NCBI RefSeq assembly: GCF_000230715.2
Contig: NC_019792.1
Location: 2,232,001-2,296,000, forward strand
Length of the DNA: 64,000 nt
Direction of reading: 5' to 3'
DNA from: Natronobacterium gregoryi SP2
Lineage (GTDB): Archaea > Halobacteriota > Halobacteria > Halobacteriales > Natrialbaceae
Part shown: positions 24,998 to 33,730 of the stretch, piece by piece
Layout of the letters: each line of letters starts with the position of its first letter
Numbering within the stretch: the first letter of the stretch is position 1
Made by a program: the position numbers and the translations under genes
The notes under the pieces: generated by a model
What the model was told of the DNA's origin: nothing
The model's database searches: none
What the model saw: the letters and a program-made list of their open reading frames with translations, nothing else

Positions 24998-25978
24998 CTA
25001 TCCGCCGAACCGATCCAGTCCCGACTGCCGTCGTCGCTTACCGGCCGGCTTCGATCGCCACGACGTGTGTCGGTCGCGTTCGGCCTCGAGGTCGACGTCC
25101 AGAGCCGGACCGGACTCGTAGCCCGGACACGATGGGCCACACTCCGCGTTCGCGTCGACGATCCGGTCGTGCCACTCGCAGTGAGGCAGGGTCGCGTTCT
25201 GGGTTTTCTGCGCGTTGCAGGCAGTACAGTCCGGGAACCCGTACGTCCGCCACCCCTTGCCGTACGCTCGCTCGGCGATGCGACGGCGAGTGCCCGCTTT
25301 CTCCTCGGGAGAGACGACTTCGACGTCGGTTCGACCGGGGTGGAACTCGAGCGGTTCGATCCCCGGCTTATCGACCGCGAGCGAGGTCGGCTCGCGGACC
25401 ACCTCGAGATCGATTCCGTCGTCGGTCCGGTGGACGCGCCAGACACCGACTTCGTCGGGAATGCGGTTCAGGTGCGCCCGCGTGACGTAGCTCTCGGTCG
25501 CGAGGACGACCTCGTCGACGACCGCGAGGCTGACGTCGGTCCGAAGCTGTGATTCGAGGTCGCCTGGCCGCTCGAGGTCGGGTTTGTTCTCGATGCCGAC
25601 GATGCGGCCGTACCAGTCCGGGTAGCGCGTGACCTGACGGACGTACTCGCGTCCCTTGTGGCGCTCGCGCTCGAAAAAGCCGATCTCGCAGGCTTGTTCT
25701 ATCGCACGGCGGGCGTGGTCGGGATGGTAGCCATCGAAGGCGTCTTTCCAGTATCGCGCTCGACCGGGACCGACGTCGGCCGCGATTGCCCCATCGGGGA
25801 TCGTCTCGGCCGTGATCGTCGTCCGCTCGGCGAACTCGGGGCCGGGTTCGACACACACAGCGTCGAGTATCCGCCCGCCCGAAGCGGCGACGCTCGCGCC
25901 GAGCTGGCGGGCGAGTACGTCCTCGCGGCGGCGCTCGAGGTGGGCACACAACTCGAGTTCGAACGCGAACTCGCTCAC
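24998..25978 (-). CDS. DUF5787-type haloarchaeal protein
   Basis: 326 aa from GTG 25978, placed so that the protein begins [16 protein letters not shown]; an ATG at 26074 would add 32 basic residues. Features: an N-terminal helical region, a central [17 protein letters not shown] with an acidic/lysine pattern reminiscent of PD-(D/E)xK nuclease cores, and a C-terminal cysteine cluster ([23 protein letters not shown]) likely binding zinc. Nuclease kinship is a guess. It is divergent from aIF2-gamma across a 168-bp spacer. Confidence 0.7.
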   Translation of the reverse strand: MSEFAFELELCAHLERRREDVLARQLGASVAASGGRILDAVCVEPGPEFAERTTITAETIPDGAIAADVGPGRARYWKDAFDGYHPDHARRAIEQACEIGFFERERHKGREYVRQVTRYPDWYGRIVGIENKPDLERPGDLESQLRTDVSLAVVDEVVLATESYVTRAHLNRIPDEVGVWRVHRTDDGIDLEVVREPTSLAVDKPGIEPLEFHPGRTDVEVVSPEEKAGTRRRIAERAYGKGWRTYGFPDCTACNAQKTQNATLPHCEWHDRIVDANAECGPSCPGYESGPALDVDLEAERDRHTSWRSKPAGKRRRQSGLDRFGG

Positions 25979-26146
25979 GACCGACTCGTGGCGACGCGCG
26001 GACAAAAACGCCCCGCCACGCCGCTCGAGCAGTCGGTGTTCGGAACGGTGGTACACCGGCTCATCGGCCCCCATCGTGGCCGGCTGCAGAACAGTAGGTT
26101 TATCAAGCGCACGAGGGAAGCTATGCTCAAGATTACTCATCGTCTT

Positions 26147-27382
26147 ATGGCAGGAAATCAACAACCGGAGGTGAACATCGGGCTCGTCGGTCACGTCGAC
26201 CACGGCAAGACCACGCTGGTTCAGGCCCTGAGTGGGTCGTGGACCGACCAGCACAGCGAGGAGATGAAACGCGGCATCTCCATCAGGCTCGGCTACGCGG
26301 ACGCGACGTTCCGTCACTGCGAGGGACTCGAGGAACCCGAGTGTTACACCGTCGCCGAGGAGTGTCCGGGCGGCTCGGCGAGCGAGCCACTGCGAACGGT
26401 TTCGTTCGTCGACGCCCCCGGACACGAGACCCTGATGGCAACCATGCTGTCGGGGGCCTCGCTGATGGACGGTGCCGTGCTGGTCATCAGCGCTAACGAG
26501 CCCGTGCCACAGCCCCAGACCGAAGAGCACCTGATGGCACTCGATATCATCGGGATCGACAACATCGTCATCGCCCAGAACAAGGTCGACCTCGTCAGCG
26601 GCGACCAGGCTCGACAGAACTACGAGGAGATCCAAGAGTTCGTCGAGGGAACCGTCGCCGAAGACGCTCCCGTCGTCCCCGTCTCCGCGGGCCAGGAAGT
26701 CAACCTCGACTTGCTGATGCAGGCGATCGAGGAGGAGATTCCCACGCCAGAGCGGAATCCCGACGCCGATCCACTGATGCACGTCGCACGGAGCTTCGAC
26801 ATCAACAAACCCGGCACGACCGCCGACGACCTCGCCGGCGGCGTCCTCGGCGGCAGTCTCGTCCAGGGCGAACTCGAGGTCGGCCAGGAGATCGAGATCC
26901 GGCCCGGCCGCGAGGTCGAGGAAGGTGGTCAAAGCGAGTACGTCCCGATCGAGACGACGATCCGGTCGCTGCAGGCCGGCGGCGAGGACGTCGATGCCGC
27001 GACCCCCGGTGGTCTGCTGGGCGTCGGTACCGGCCTCGATCCGTCGCTGACCAAAGGTGACGCGCTTGCAGGTCGGATGGCCGGTCCCGCAGGCTCGCTG
27101 CCGCCGACCTGGGACGGCTTTACGATGGACGTCGACCTGCTCGATCGCGTCGTCGGCACCGACGGCGAGGAAGGCGAGATCGAGGATATCAGCACGGGCG
27201 AACCGCTGATGATGACCGTCGGGACGGCGACGACCGTCGGCGCGGTCACCAGCGCTCGAGAAGGCGAGTGTGAGGTCAATCTCAAGCGGCCAGTCGCGGC
27301 CGAACCCGGCGCGAAGATCGCGATAAACCGCCGGATCGGCGCACGCTGGCGACTGATCGGCCTCGGGACACTCAAGGAGTAA
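26147..27382 (+). CDS. eif2g: Translation initiation factor aIF2 subunit gamma
   Basis: 411 aa. GTPase motifs: G1 GHVDHGKTT (about residues 15-23), switch II DAPGHET and G4 NKVD. A zinc knuckle with Cys pairs follows switch I (FRHCEG...EECPG), then the beta-barrel domains of the EF-Tu type. It carries initiator tRNA to the ribosome as part of the aIF2 heterotrimer. ATG 26147 matches the archaeal start ([13 protein letters not shown]). The TATA-like TTTATC at 26099-26104 would give about a 20-nt leader; ATG 26123 is less likely. First gene of a conserved informational cluster. Confidence 0.96.
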   Translation: MAGNQQPEVNIGLVGHVDHGKTTLVQALSGSWTDQHSEEMKRGISIRLGYADATFRHCEGLEEPECYTVAEECPGGSASEPLRTVSFVDAPGHETLMATMLSGASLMDGAVLVISANEPVPQPQTEEHLMALDIIGIDNIVIAQNKVDLVSGDQARQNYEEIQEFVEGTVAEDAPVVPVSAGQEVNLDLLMQAIEEEIPTPERNPDADPLMHVARSFDINKPGTTADDLAGGVLGGSLVQGELEVGQEIEIRPGREVEEGGQSEYVPIETTIRSLQAGGEDVDAATPGGLLGVGTGLDPSLTKGDALAGRMAGPAGSLPPTWDGFTMDVDLLDRVVGTDGEEGEIEDISTGEPLMMTVGTATTVGAVTSAREGECEVNLKRPVAAEPGAKIAINRRIGARWRLIGLGTLKE

Positions 27383-27403
27383 GCCTACGGTAGGAGACGA
27401 CGA

Positions 27404-27802
27404 ATGGATTCCCAAGGCCGGACACGAGTCGCACTCGATACGAGCGCTCTCATGATGCCGGTCGAACTCGACGTGCGACTGTTCGACGAACTCGAGCGGT
27501 TGGTCGATTCGTTCGACCCGACGATTCCACAGGCCGTCCTCGAAGAGTTGCGACGGCTCTCCGAAAAGGGGGGCACCGAGGGAACGGCAGCGAACGTCGG
27601 TCATGATCTGGCGACCGAGCGCTGTCTGGTCGTCGACACGGAGGCATCGTACGCAGACGACGCCTTGGTCGAACTCGCCCGCGAGGGCGCAGTCGACTAC
27701 GTCGTCACGAACGACCGCCCGCTGTGCGACCGGGTGCTCGAAGCGAGCATACCGGTAATTGCATTACGCGGGAGAAACAAGTTAGCGATCACTCAACCAT
27801 AG
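27404..27802 (+). CDS. PIN-domain protein (Fcf1/UPF0129-like)
   Basis: 132 aa PIN fold with acidic metal ligands in VALDTSALMMP and YVVTNDRPLCDR and a conserved Glu in AVLEELRRL. In archaea this protein usually sits between aIF2-gamma and rpo7, as here, and is thought to act in RNA processing or ribosome maturation. The stop is directly followed by the rpo7 ATG, so it is cotranscribed and coupled. Confidence 0.88.
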   Translation: MDSQGRTRVALDTSALMMPVELDVRLFDELERLVDSFDPTIPQAVLEELRRLSEKGGTEGTAANVGHDLATERCLVVDTEASYADDALVELAREGAVDYVVTNDRPLCDRVLEASIPVIALRGRNKLAITQP

Positions 27803-28378
27803 ATGTACAAACGGGTTAGATTGAAAGACACGGTGGAAGTACCGCCGGAGGAGCTCGGCGACGTCTCGCCGGACCTCGTGAAGCGACTGCTGCAGGACAA
27901 ACTCGAGGGACAGATGGACGAGGAGGTGGGAAGCGTCGTCTCCATCACCAACGTCCACGACATCGGTGAAGGGACGGTGTTGCCCAACGAACCCGGCGTC
28001 TACTACGAAGCCGACTTCGACGCCGTCACGTTCGACCCACAGATGCAGGAGGTCGTCGACGGGACGGTCGTCGAGGTCGTCGAGTTCGGTGCCTTCGTCG
28101 GGATCGGGCCGGTCGACGGTCTGCTTCACGTTTCCCAGATCAGCGACGAGTATCTCGCGTTCGACGGCGAGAACCAGCAACTCGCTTCCAACGAGTCCAG
28201 TCGGACGCTCACGGTCGACGACGCGGTCCGTGCTCGCATCGTCACCAAGAGCATCGACGAACGCAATCCGCGCGACTCGAAGATCGGTCTCACTGCGAAA
28301 CAGCCAGGACTCGGCAAACACGAGTGGCTCGAGGACGAACACGAAAAACGCGAAGCAACCGCAACCGAAGGTGAATAA
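27803..28378 (+). CDS. rpo7: DNA-directed RNA polymerase subunit Rpo7 (RpoE1)
   Basis: 191 aa. An N-terminal RNP-like domain (MYKRVRLKDTVEVPPEEL) is followed by an S1 RNA-binding domain containing GAFVGIGPVDGLLHVSQI. Forms the polymerase stalk with Rpo4. It has a highly charged C-terminal tail. Begins one base after the PIN gene ends and is 2 nt from spt4. Confidence 0.95.
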   Translation: MYKRVRLKDTVEVPPEELGDVSPDLVKRLLQDKLEGQMDEEVGSVVSITNVHDIGEGTVLPNEPGVYYEADFDAVTFDPQMQEVVDGTVVEVVEFGAFVGIGPVDGLLHVSQISDEYLAFDGENQQLASNESSRTLTVDDAVRARIVTKSIDERNPRDSKIGLTAKQPGLGKHEWLEDEHEKREATATEGE

Positions 28379-28380
28379 CG

Positions 28381-28578
28381 ATGGCATCCGATCGTCTCGT
28401 CTGTCGCGAGTGTCACCGCGTCAACGATCCGGACAACGAGACCTGTGACGCCTGTAACTCCTCGTCGCTGACCGAGGATTGGGCGGGCTACGTCGTCATC
28501 GCTCACCCCGAAGAAAGCCAGATCGCCTCGGAGATGCAGATAACCGAGCCCGGCGCGTACGCGCTGAAAGTCCGCTAA
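28381..28578 (+). CDS. spt4: Transcription elongation factor Spt4 (RpoE2)
   Basis: 65 aa zinc protein. Cys pairs in LVCRECHRV and ETCDACNSS, then DWAGYVVIAHPEESQIA. It partners with Spt5 to form the elongation clamp on RNA polymerase. Tightly packed after rpo7, as in most archaea. Confidence 0.95.
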   Translation: MASDRLVCRECHRVNDPDNETCDACNSSSLTEDWAGYVVIAHPEESQIASEMQITEPGAYALKVR

Positions 28579-28584
28579 ACAGCC

Positions 28585-29169
28585 GTGACGGGCGACGAAT
28601 ACGATTCCGATCCGACCGACGGTGCGGTCTCCGACCCGGCCGATCAGCTACTCGTTCTCCCAGAAGAACTTCGAAGCGAACTCAAAGAACCGATGGGGCC
28701 GATCGAGACCGACGTCGAATCGCTGCTCGAGGCCGCCGGCGAGCCACTGATCGCGGTCGGCGATGTCGTCACCTACCACCTCCTGGAAGCCGGCCACGAA
28801 CCCGACCTCGCGCTCGTCGACGAGCGAACCGAGCGAGAGGCCGTCGACGAGGAGATTCGCGAGACCGTCACCGCCCGGACGAACCTCGAGGCGGTCAACC
28901 CGCCCGCCGAGATCACCGAAGACGTCGTCTGGGCGCTCTGTGAGGGACTCGAGCGGCTCGAACCGACGACGATCGTGGTCGACGGCGAGGAGGACCTCGT
29001 CGCCCTCCCAGCGATCGTCGCCGCACCCGACGGGGCGAGCGTCGTCTACGGCCAGCCCGGCGAAGGGATGGTCCACGTCCGCGTCACCGAGGAAACCAGA
29101 ACGCGAGGCCGAGAGCTACTCGAGCGCTTCGAGGGTGACATCGAGCGGTTCTTCCAGTTACTCGAGTGA
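28585..29169 (+). CDS. GTP-dependent dephospho-CoA kinase (DUF359)
   Basis: 194 aa from GTG 28585, 6 nt after spt4. Family motifs: IAVGDVVTYHLLEAGHEPDLALVDERTER with its conserved acidic residues, NPPAEITEDVVWAL, and VVDGEEDLVALPAIVAAPDGASVVYGQP. This archaeal kinase family performs the last step of coenzyme A synthesis using GTP. The spt4 association is common in archaea, so metabolic coupling to transcription should not be read into it. Confidence 0.93.
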   Translation: MTGDEYDSDPTDGAVSDPADQLLVLPEELRSELKEPMGPIETDVESLLEAAGEPLIAVGDVVTYHLLEAGHEPDLALVDERTEREAVDEEIRETVTARTNLEAVNPPAEITEDVVWALCEGLERLEPTTIVVDGEEDLVALPAIVAAPDGASVVYGQPGEGMVHVRVTEETRTRGRELLERFEGDIERFFQLLE

Positions 29170-29220
29170 TCCTCCGCCCGTTCGACAGGATATTTATCGG
29201 CCGACGTGAACGTGACTGAC

Positions 29221-30312
29221 ATGTACGATTTTGTCGTCGTGGGCGTCGGCCCCGCCGGTGCGCGGTTCTCTCGGCGAGCCGCCCGACGCGGGCACGACGT
29301 GCTCGCACTCGAGCAGGGAACCGTCGGGACGCCACTGGCCTGTTCCGGTCACGTCAGCACCGACGTCTGGGCGTTTACGGGTGACGGCGCACGCGACGAA
29401 CTTCTCCAGAACGAGATCTACGGTGCCCGGTTTCACGTCGGCGGGCCGAACAGCGAGGCGTACCCCTTCTACAAGGACGAGGTCGCCTCGAACGTCGTCG
29501 ACCGGGTCGGACTGGATCGGCATCTCGCCGCCCTCGCACGCGAGGCCGGTGTCGACGTCCGCGAGGCCCACACCGTCACCGATGTCCGCGAGCACCACGA
29601 CCGCGTGGAAGTCGTCGCTAGTGGCCCCGACGAAACTCACACGTTCGAGGCGAAACTGGTCGCAGGCTGTGACGGCCCACGCTCGAAGGTGCGGGCGGAA
29701 CTCGGCCTCCCCGAACCCGGCGAACTGCTTCACGGCGTGCTCGCTTTCTCCGAGGAGGAAGACCACCAGGACTTCGTCGACGTCCACCTCACCGCACCGA
29801 CGTTCTTCGCGTGGCGTATCCCCCGTGGCGACGCCGGCGTCGAGTACGGCCTCGCAGCCCCGCCGGGCGTCCAGGTGAACAAACACTTCGAGGAGTTGAT
29901 CGACGGCTACGAGATCGACGTCGCCCGTCGCTGTTCGGGTGCGATCCCGATCGGCCCGCCCAATCGAGTGACGAGTCGCCGAGGCTTCCTGATCGGCGAC
30001 GCGGCTGGCCAGACAAAGCCGTTCACCGGCGGCGGCATCCTCTATGGCATGACCAGCGCCGACCACGCCGCCCGCAAGATCGACCCCGACTGGCCGTCGA
30101 CGCTCGAGGCCTACGAGCGTGCCTGGCGCGACGATCTCGAGCGCGACCAGTTCCTGGGTCAGTGGATTCGTCGAGCGTACTCGCTGCCCGAACCGGTCCA
30201 GCGGATCGGCCTCCGAGTGTTGTCCGGCGAGATCGGCGTCCACATGGATCGGCCGACGTCGCTCGTCTCGCCGCGACACCTTCGGGCGATGGCGTCGCGG
30301 CTGTGGCGGTGA
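29221..30312 (+). CDS. Geranylgeranyl reductase-family FAD protein
   Basis: 363 aa from ATG 29221. FAD dinucleotide-binding motif VVGVGPAGARFSRRAARRG at the N-terminus, VAGCDGPRSKVR in the middle and LIGDAAGQTKPFTGGGI for flavin binding. Members saturate isoprenoid chains of archaeal lipids or of quinones; several paralogues usually exist per genome, so the substrate is open. TATTTATC at 29191-29198 sits about 26 nt before this ATG, supporting leaderless initiation here rather than at the GTG 29206. Confidence 0.88.
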   Translation: MYDFVVVGVGPAGARFSRRAARRGHDVLALEQGTVGTPLACSGHVSTDVWAFTGDGARDELLQNEIYGARFHVGGPNSEAYPFYKDEVASNVVDRVGLDRHLAALAREAGVDVREAHTVTDVREHHDRVEVVASGPDETHTFEAKLVAGCDGPRSKVRAELGLPEPGELLHGVLAFSEEEDHQDFVDVHLTAPTFFAWRIPRGDAGVEYGLAAPPGVQVNKHFEELIDGYEIDVARRCSGAIPIGPPNRVTSRRGFLIGDAAGQTKPFTGGGILYGMTSADHAARKIDPDWPSTLEAYERAWRDDLERDQFLGQWIRRAYSLPEPVQRIGLRVLSGEIGVHMDRPTSLVSPRHLRAMASRLWR

Positions 30313-30344
30313 GCCCGTCGGAGCGAACCAACGAGCCGACGGGC
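30313..30344 (+). terminator. Hairpin directly after the reductase gene
   Basis: Perfect 9-bp stem GCCCGTCGG / CCGACGGGC with a 14-nt loop beginning at the base after the stop codon. Possible 3' stabiliser or terminator. The rest of 30345-30525 shows nothing. Confidence 0.35.
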
Positions 30345-30525
30345 CGACGGAGCCACTCCGGAAACGACCGCCCGTGGTACATCGGGACGAATCCGCGTCG
30401 TCCAGCGTCGTTTCTGGACGCTCTTTTCTCTCGTCCTCGATTCGTTCCAAATCGTTTCGTACTGGACAGCGAGGCGGGTTCTCCAGTAAGCAGAGACCGA
30501 GGAACTGATTAGGTTTCCCCCGCTG

Positions 30526-32046
30526 TTAGAGGCCGTACAGTTTGCCGTACTTCTCCTCGACGTACTCGAGGAAGTAGTCGGCGGTGAACGGCTCGCCGGT
30601 CGCCTGCTCGATCAATTCGGGCGTGGTGTACCGGCAGCCGTGCTGGTGGACGTTCTCGCGGAGCCAGCCGTTGAGCGCGTCGAACTCGCCGGCGCGGATG
30701 TCGTCGGTGAGGTCGCCGAGATCGTCTTCCGCGGCGGCATAGAGCTGTGCTGCGAGGACCGAGCCCAGCGAGTAGGTCGGGAAGTAGCCAAAGGAGCCGT
30801 GCGACCAGTGGATATCCTGCAGGCAGCCTTCCGCGTCGGTCTCGGGGCGGACGCCAAGGTACTCCTCGTACTTGTCGTTCCAGACCTCGGGCACGTCAGC
30901 GACCTCGAGATCGCCCGAGATGAGTTCACGCTCGATCTCGAACCGGATGACGATGTGGAGGTGGTAGGTGAGTTCGTCCGCTTCGACTCGGATGAGGTTG
31001 TCGTCGTAGACCTGGTTCGCGGCCTCGTAGGCCTCTTCGGGCGTGACATCCTCGAGTTCGGGGAACCGCTCGCGAGCGATCGGCAGGAACTGCTCCCAGA
31101 ACGGCCGGGAGCGGCCGACGTGGTTCTCCCAGAGCCGCGACTGGGACTCGTGGACGGAGAGGTCACGAGATTCCCCAAGCGGCGTGCCGTAGCCGTCGTC
31201 GGGCAAGCCGAGCGTGTAGTTGGCGTGACCGAACTCGTGGATCGTCGACGTGATCGAGCCGAGCAGGTCGTCCTCCTCGAACCGGGTCGTCACCCGGGCG
31301 TCGAACTGCGTCCCCGAGGAGAACGGGTGCGGTGCGGTGTCGAGACGGCCGCGATCCCAGTCGTAGCCAAGCGAGTCGAGGACATCGCGGGCCAGCGTCT
31401 CCTGATCGTCGTCGTCGAACTCGCCCGAGAAGGCGTCGGTCTCGAGATCCGACTCGCTCGCGTCGATCTCTTCGATCAGCGCGACGAGTTCGTCTCGGAG
31501 CCGCTCGAGAACGCGCTCTGCGGTCTCGAGGTCGAGATACGGTTCGTACTCCGAAAAGAGGACGGCGTAGGGATCGGCGTCGGGATCGACGTGTTCGGCG
31601 TACTCGCGTTTGAGTTCGACGAGTTTCTCGAGGGTCGGCGCGAACGTCTCGAAGTCGTCGTTCTCTTTCGCTTCTTTCCACGTTGGATGGGCGTTGGCCG
31701 TCGTCTCCGAGATTTCCTCGACGAGTTCCTGCGGGACGCTGGTCTCGCGGTCGTATCGTCGGCGGACCTCGCGGACGACCGCAACCTGTTTGTCTGTGAG
31801 ATCTGCGTCCTCGAGTTCCTCGAGCAGCTTTCCAGTCTCGTCGGCGGTCAGCAGTTCGTGGCTGATCGAGGACAGCGTCGAGAGTTGCTGTGCCCGGGCG
31901 GGCGTCCCCTCCTCGGGCATCACGACTTCCTGGTCCCAGCGCAGGATGCCGGCGGCGTTGCCGACGTTCGAAATGCGTTCGACTCGCGACTCGAACTCGT
32001 CGTAGGTGTCGTCAGCCCGTTCGCTCTGGGCCGGATCGGTTGCCAT
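30526..32046 (-). CDS. Carboxypeptidase Taq (M32 family)
   Basis: 506 aa, standard M32 length. The zinc site STIHEFGHANY (HEFGH) is near residue 265, followed about 30 residues later by ESQSRLWENHVGRS with the third ligand Glu, and HWSHGSFGYFPTYSLG near residue 415. A thermostable-type metallocarboxypeptidase acting in the cytoplasm on peptide C-termini. No operon partner on its strand. Confidence 0.94.
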   Translation of the reverse strand: MATDPAQSERADDTYDEFESRVERISNVGNAAGILRWDQEVVMPEEGTPARAQQLSTLSSISHELLTADETGKLLEELEDADLTDKQVAVVREVRRRYDRETSVPQELVEEISETTANAHPTWKEAKENDDFETFAPTLEKLVELKREYAEHVDPDADPYAVLFSEYEPYLDLETAERVLERLRDELVALIEEIDASESDLETDAFSGEFDDDDQETLARDVLDSLGYDWDRGRLDTAPHPFSSGTQFDARVTTRFEEDDLLGSITSTIHEFGHANYTLGLPDDGYGTPLGESRDLSVHESQSRLWENHVGRSRPFWEQFLPIARERFPELEDVTPEEAYEAANQVYDDNLIRVEADELTYHLHIVIRFEIERELISGDLEVADVPEVWNDKYEEYLGVRPETDAEGCLQDIHWSHGSFGYFPTYSLGSVLAAQLYAAAEDDLGDLTDDIRAGEFDALNGWLRENVHQHGCRYTTPELIEQATGEPFTADYFLEYVEEKYGKLYGL

Positions 32047-32193
32047 ACTCGGTTGGTATGGGAGGGGGTGTCATCAACGTCTTGGTTTCGGAACTTGTCG
32101 GGGATACCTTCGGCGCTGCCTGGACAATCGTCGTGCAGTCCGGACGGAACATGCAAGCCGAGAACTGTTTGCGTCGGCGACCCCTCGTCCGGT

Positions 32194-32550
32194 ATGGTCC
32201 TCGCCTCACTCGCCGTCTTCGTTGCCAGCCTGCTGGTCGGCGCACTCGGAATATACGTCGGCGCTCGCGTCATCGTCGGCGCGAGCGACTACGACCACGC
32301 CATCGTCACGGCGTTGATCGGCGCGATCGTCTGGGCGGTCGTCGGGTTCTTCGTCGGCTGGATACCGCTTCTGGGTCCGTTACTCGCCCTGCTGGCTTAC
32401 ATCGCCGTGATCAACGTCCGGTATCCTGGCGGCTGGACCGCCGCGGCGATGGTCGGCCTGATCGCGTGGGTGACCGTCCTGATCGTCCTGTACGCCCTCG
32501 CTGCGGTCGGGATCACGGGGTTCAACGCGGCTGGCGTCCCGGGGCTCTAG
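32194..32550 (+). CDS. Four-helix small membrane protein
   Basis: 118 aa with four closely spaced hydrophobic helices and glycine-rich turns. ATG 32194 begins directly at the first helix. No motif for transport or catalysis; function unknown. Divergent from the carboxypeptidase gene and convergent with the M20 peptidase gene. Confidence 0.7.
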   Translation: MVLASLAVFVASLLVGALGIYVGARVIVGASDYDHAIVTALIGAIVWAVVGFFVGWIPLLGPLLALLAYIAVINVRYPGGWTAAAMVGLIAWVTVLIVLYALAAVGITGFNAAGVPGL

Positions 32551-32559
32551 TCGTCGTGG

Positions 32560-33651
32560 TCACGCGAGCCACGACTCCGCGACCTGCCGGTAGATCGCCC
32601 GACACCGCTCGAGGACGTCGATCGAGACGCTCTCCGTTTCGGTGTGGGCCTCGCCGGGTTCTGCCGGGCCACAGACGACACACGCCGTGCCAGCGGCAGC
32701 GAGCCAACCAGCGTCGGTCGCGTGGGGCTTCGTGACGAGTTCAGGGGCGACCGGTTGCGCGGCGTCGACCGCCTCGAACACCGTCTCGGCAAACGCCTCG
32801 TCGGTACACTCCATCGGCGGCAGGTCCTGGTCGACCGTCCACTCGACTCCCTCGAGTTCTTCGACGCGCTCGAGTGGGGCTCGTTCGCCGGGCACCGTCC
32901 GTTCGTCGACCGTGACCTCACAGCAATCGGGGACGACGTTCATCGCCGTGCCACCGTCGATTTCGGTGACGACGACGCTGCCCTCGAGCGTCTCGTCTGC
33001 CACCTCGACCGCGGGTGGCTCGAGGTCCCGGACCAGCGAGACGGCCTCGGTCGCCCAGTAGATTGCGTTCTCTCCCGCTTCGGCTTCGCTGGCGTGGGCA
33101 GCCACGCCACGGGCAGTGATCGTGCTCCCGCGTCGGCCCTTGTGGGCGACCGCGACGTCGGTGACGCCCGGACTCGAGTAGCCCGTCGAGCCCTCCCCGA
33201 CGACGGCGTACTCGGGGGCAAAACCCTCGTCGATGGCGTGTCGTGCGCCGACACCGCCGACCTCTTCGCCGACGAAACTCGCGACGGCCAATTCACCCGC
33301 GGGCTCGGCATCTCGGAAGGCAAGCATGGCCGCCGCGACCGCGCCTTTCATGTCTGCGGTCCCGCGGCCGTAGAGACGGCCGTCACGCTCCTCGACGACG
33401 TACTCGCCGTCGTCCTCCTGTCGGACCTGCGGCGTGGCTGGCTCCACGACATCGTGGTGGCCGACGAGTGCGAGCGTCTCCGCAGCCGGGTCTCCCTTCC
33501 GAGCGATCACGTTACCAGCCTCGTCGCGGATGATCGTCGCGTCGCCGCCGACTTCCCGTTCCAGCCACTCCTCGATGAAATCGCCCGCTTCGGTCTCGTC
33601 CTCGTAACTCGGGATCGAAACCAACTCGCGGGTGAGCTCGGTGACGGTCAC
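32560..33651 (-). CDS. M20-family metallopeptidase/deacylase (ArgE/DapE type)
   Basis: 363 aa from GTG 33651. First zinc motif GHHDVV, bridging-Asp region GRGTADMKG, and GEEVGG with the general-base Glu; PHATDAGWLAAAG near the C-terminus carries the last His. The dimerisation domain lies in between. Likely removes an acyl or succinyl group from an amino acid or cleaves a small peptide. TTG 33672 is an alternative start. The frame extends farther upstream into Arg-rich sequence that I regard as non-coding. Confidence 0.88.
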   Translation of the reverse strand: MTVTELTRELVSIPSYEDETEAGDFIEEWLEREVGGDATIIRDEAGNVIARKGDPAAETLALVGHHDVVEPATPQVRQEDDGEYVVEERDGRLYGRGTADMKGAVAAAMLAFRDAEPAGELAVASFVGEEVGGVGARHAIDEGFAPEYAVVGEGSTGYSSPGVTDVAVAHKGRRGSTITARGVAAHASEAEAGENAIYWATEAVSLVRDLEPPAVEVADETLEGSVVVTEIDGGTAMNVVPDCCEVTVDERTVPGERAPLERVEELEGVEWTVDQDLPPMECTDEAFAETVFEAVDAAQPVAPELVTKPHATDAGWLAAAGTACVVCGPAEPGEAHTETESVSIDVLERCRAIYRQVAESWLA

Positions 33652-33730
33652 GACCGCCCGTTCGACTGCCAACGTGTTGATTGCACCGGCGGCCCACAAT
33701 CGACGGGTCGTGACAGCCCGCCTCGAGACG

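Noticed and set aside
24998-27604. 868-codon minus-strand frame across aIF2-gamma
   Set aside because: Only the part below about 25978 has protein-like sequence (DUF5787); the rest is antisense to aIF2-gamma and stays open because of GC-biased codons.
30640-32550. 636-codon plus frame opposite the M32 carboxypeptidase
   Set aside because: Antisense to a clear gene; only the segment from ATG 32194 is supported as a real membrane protein.
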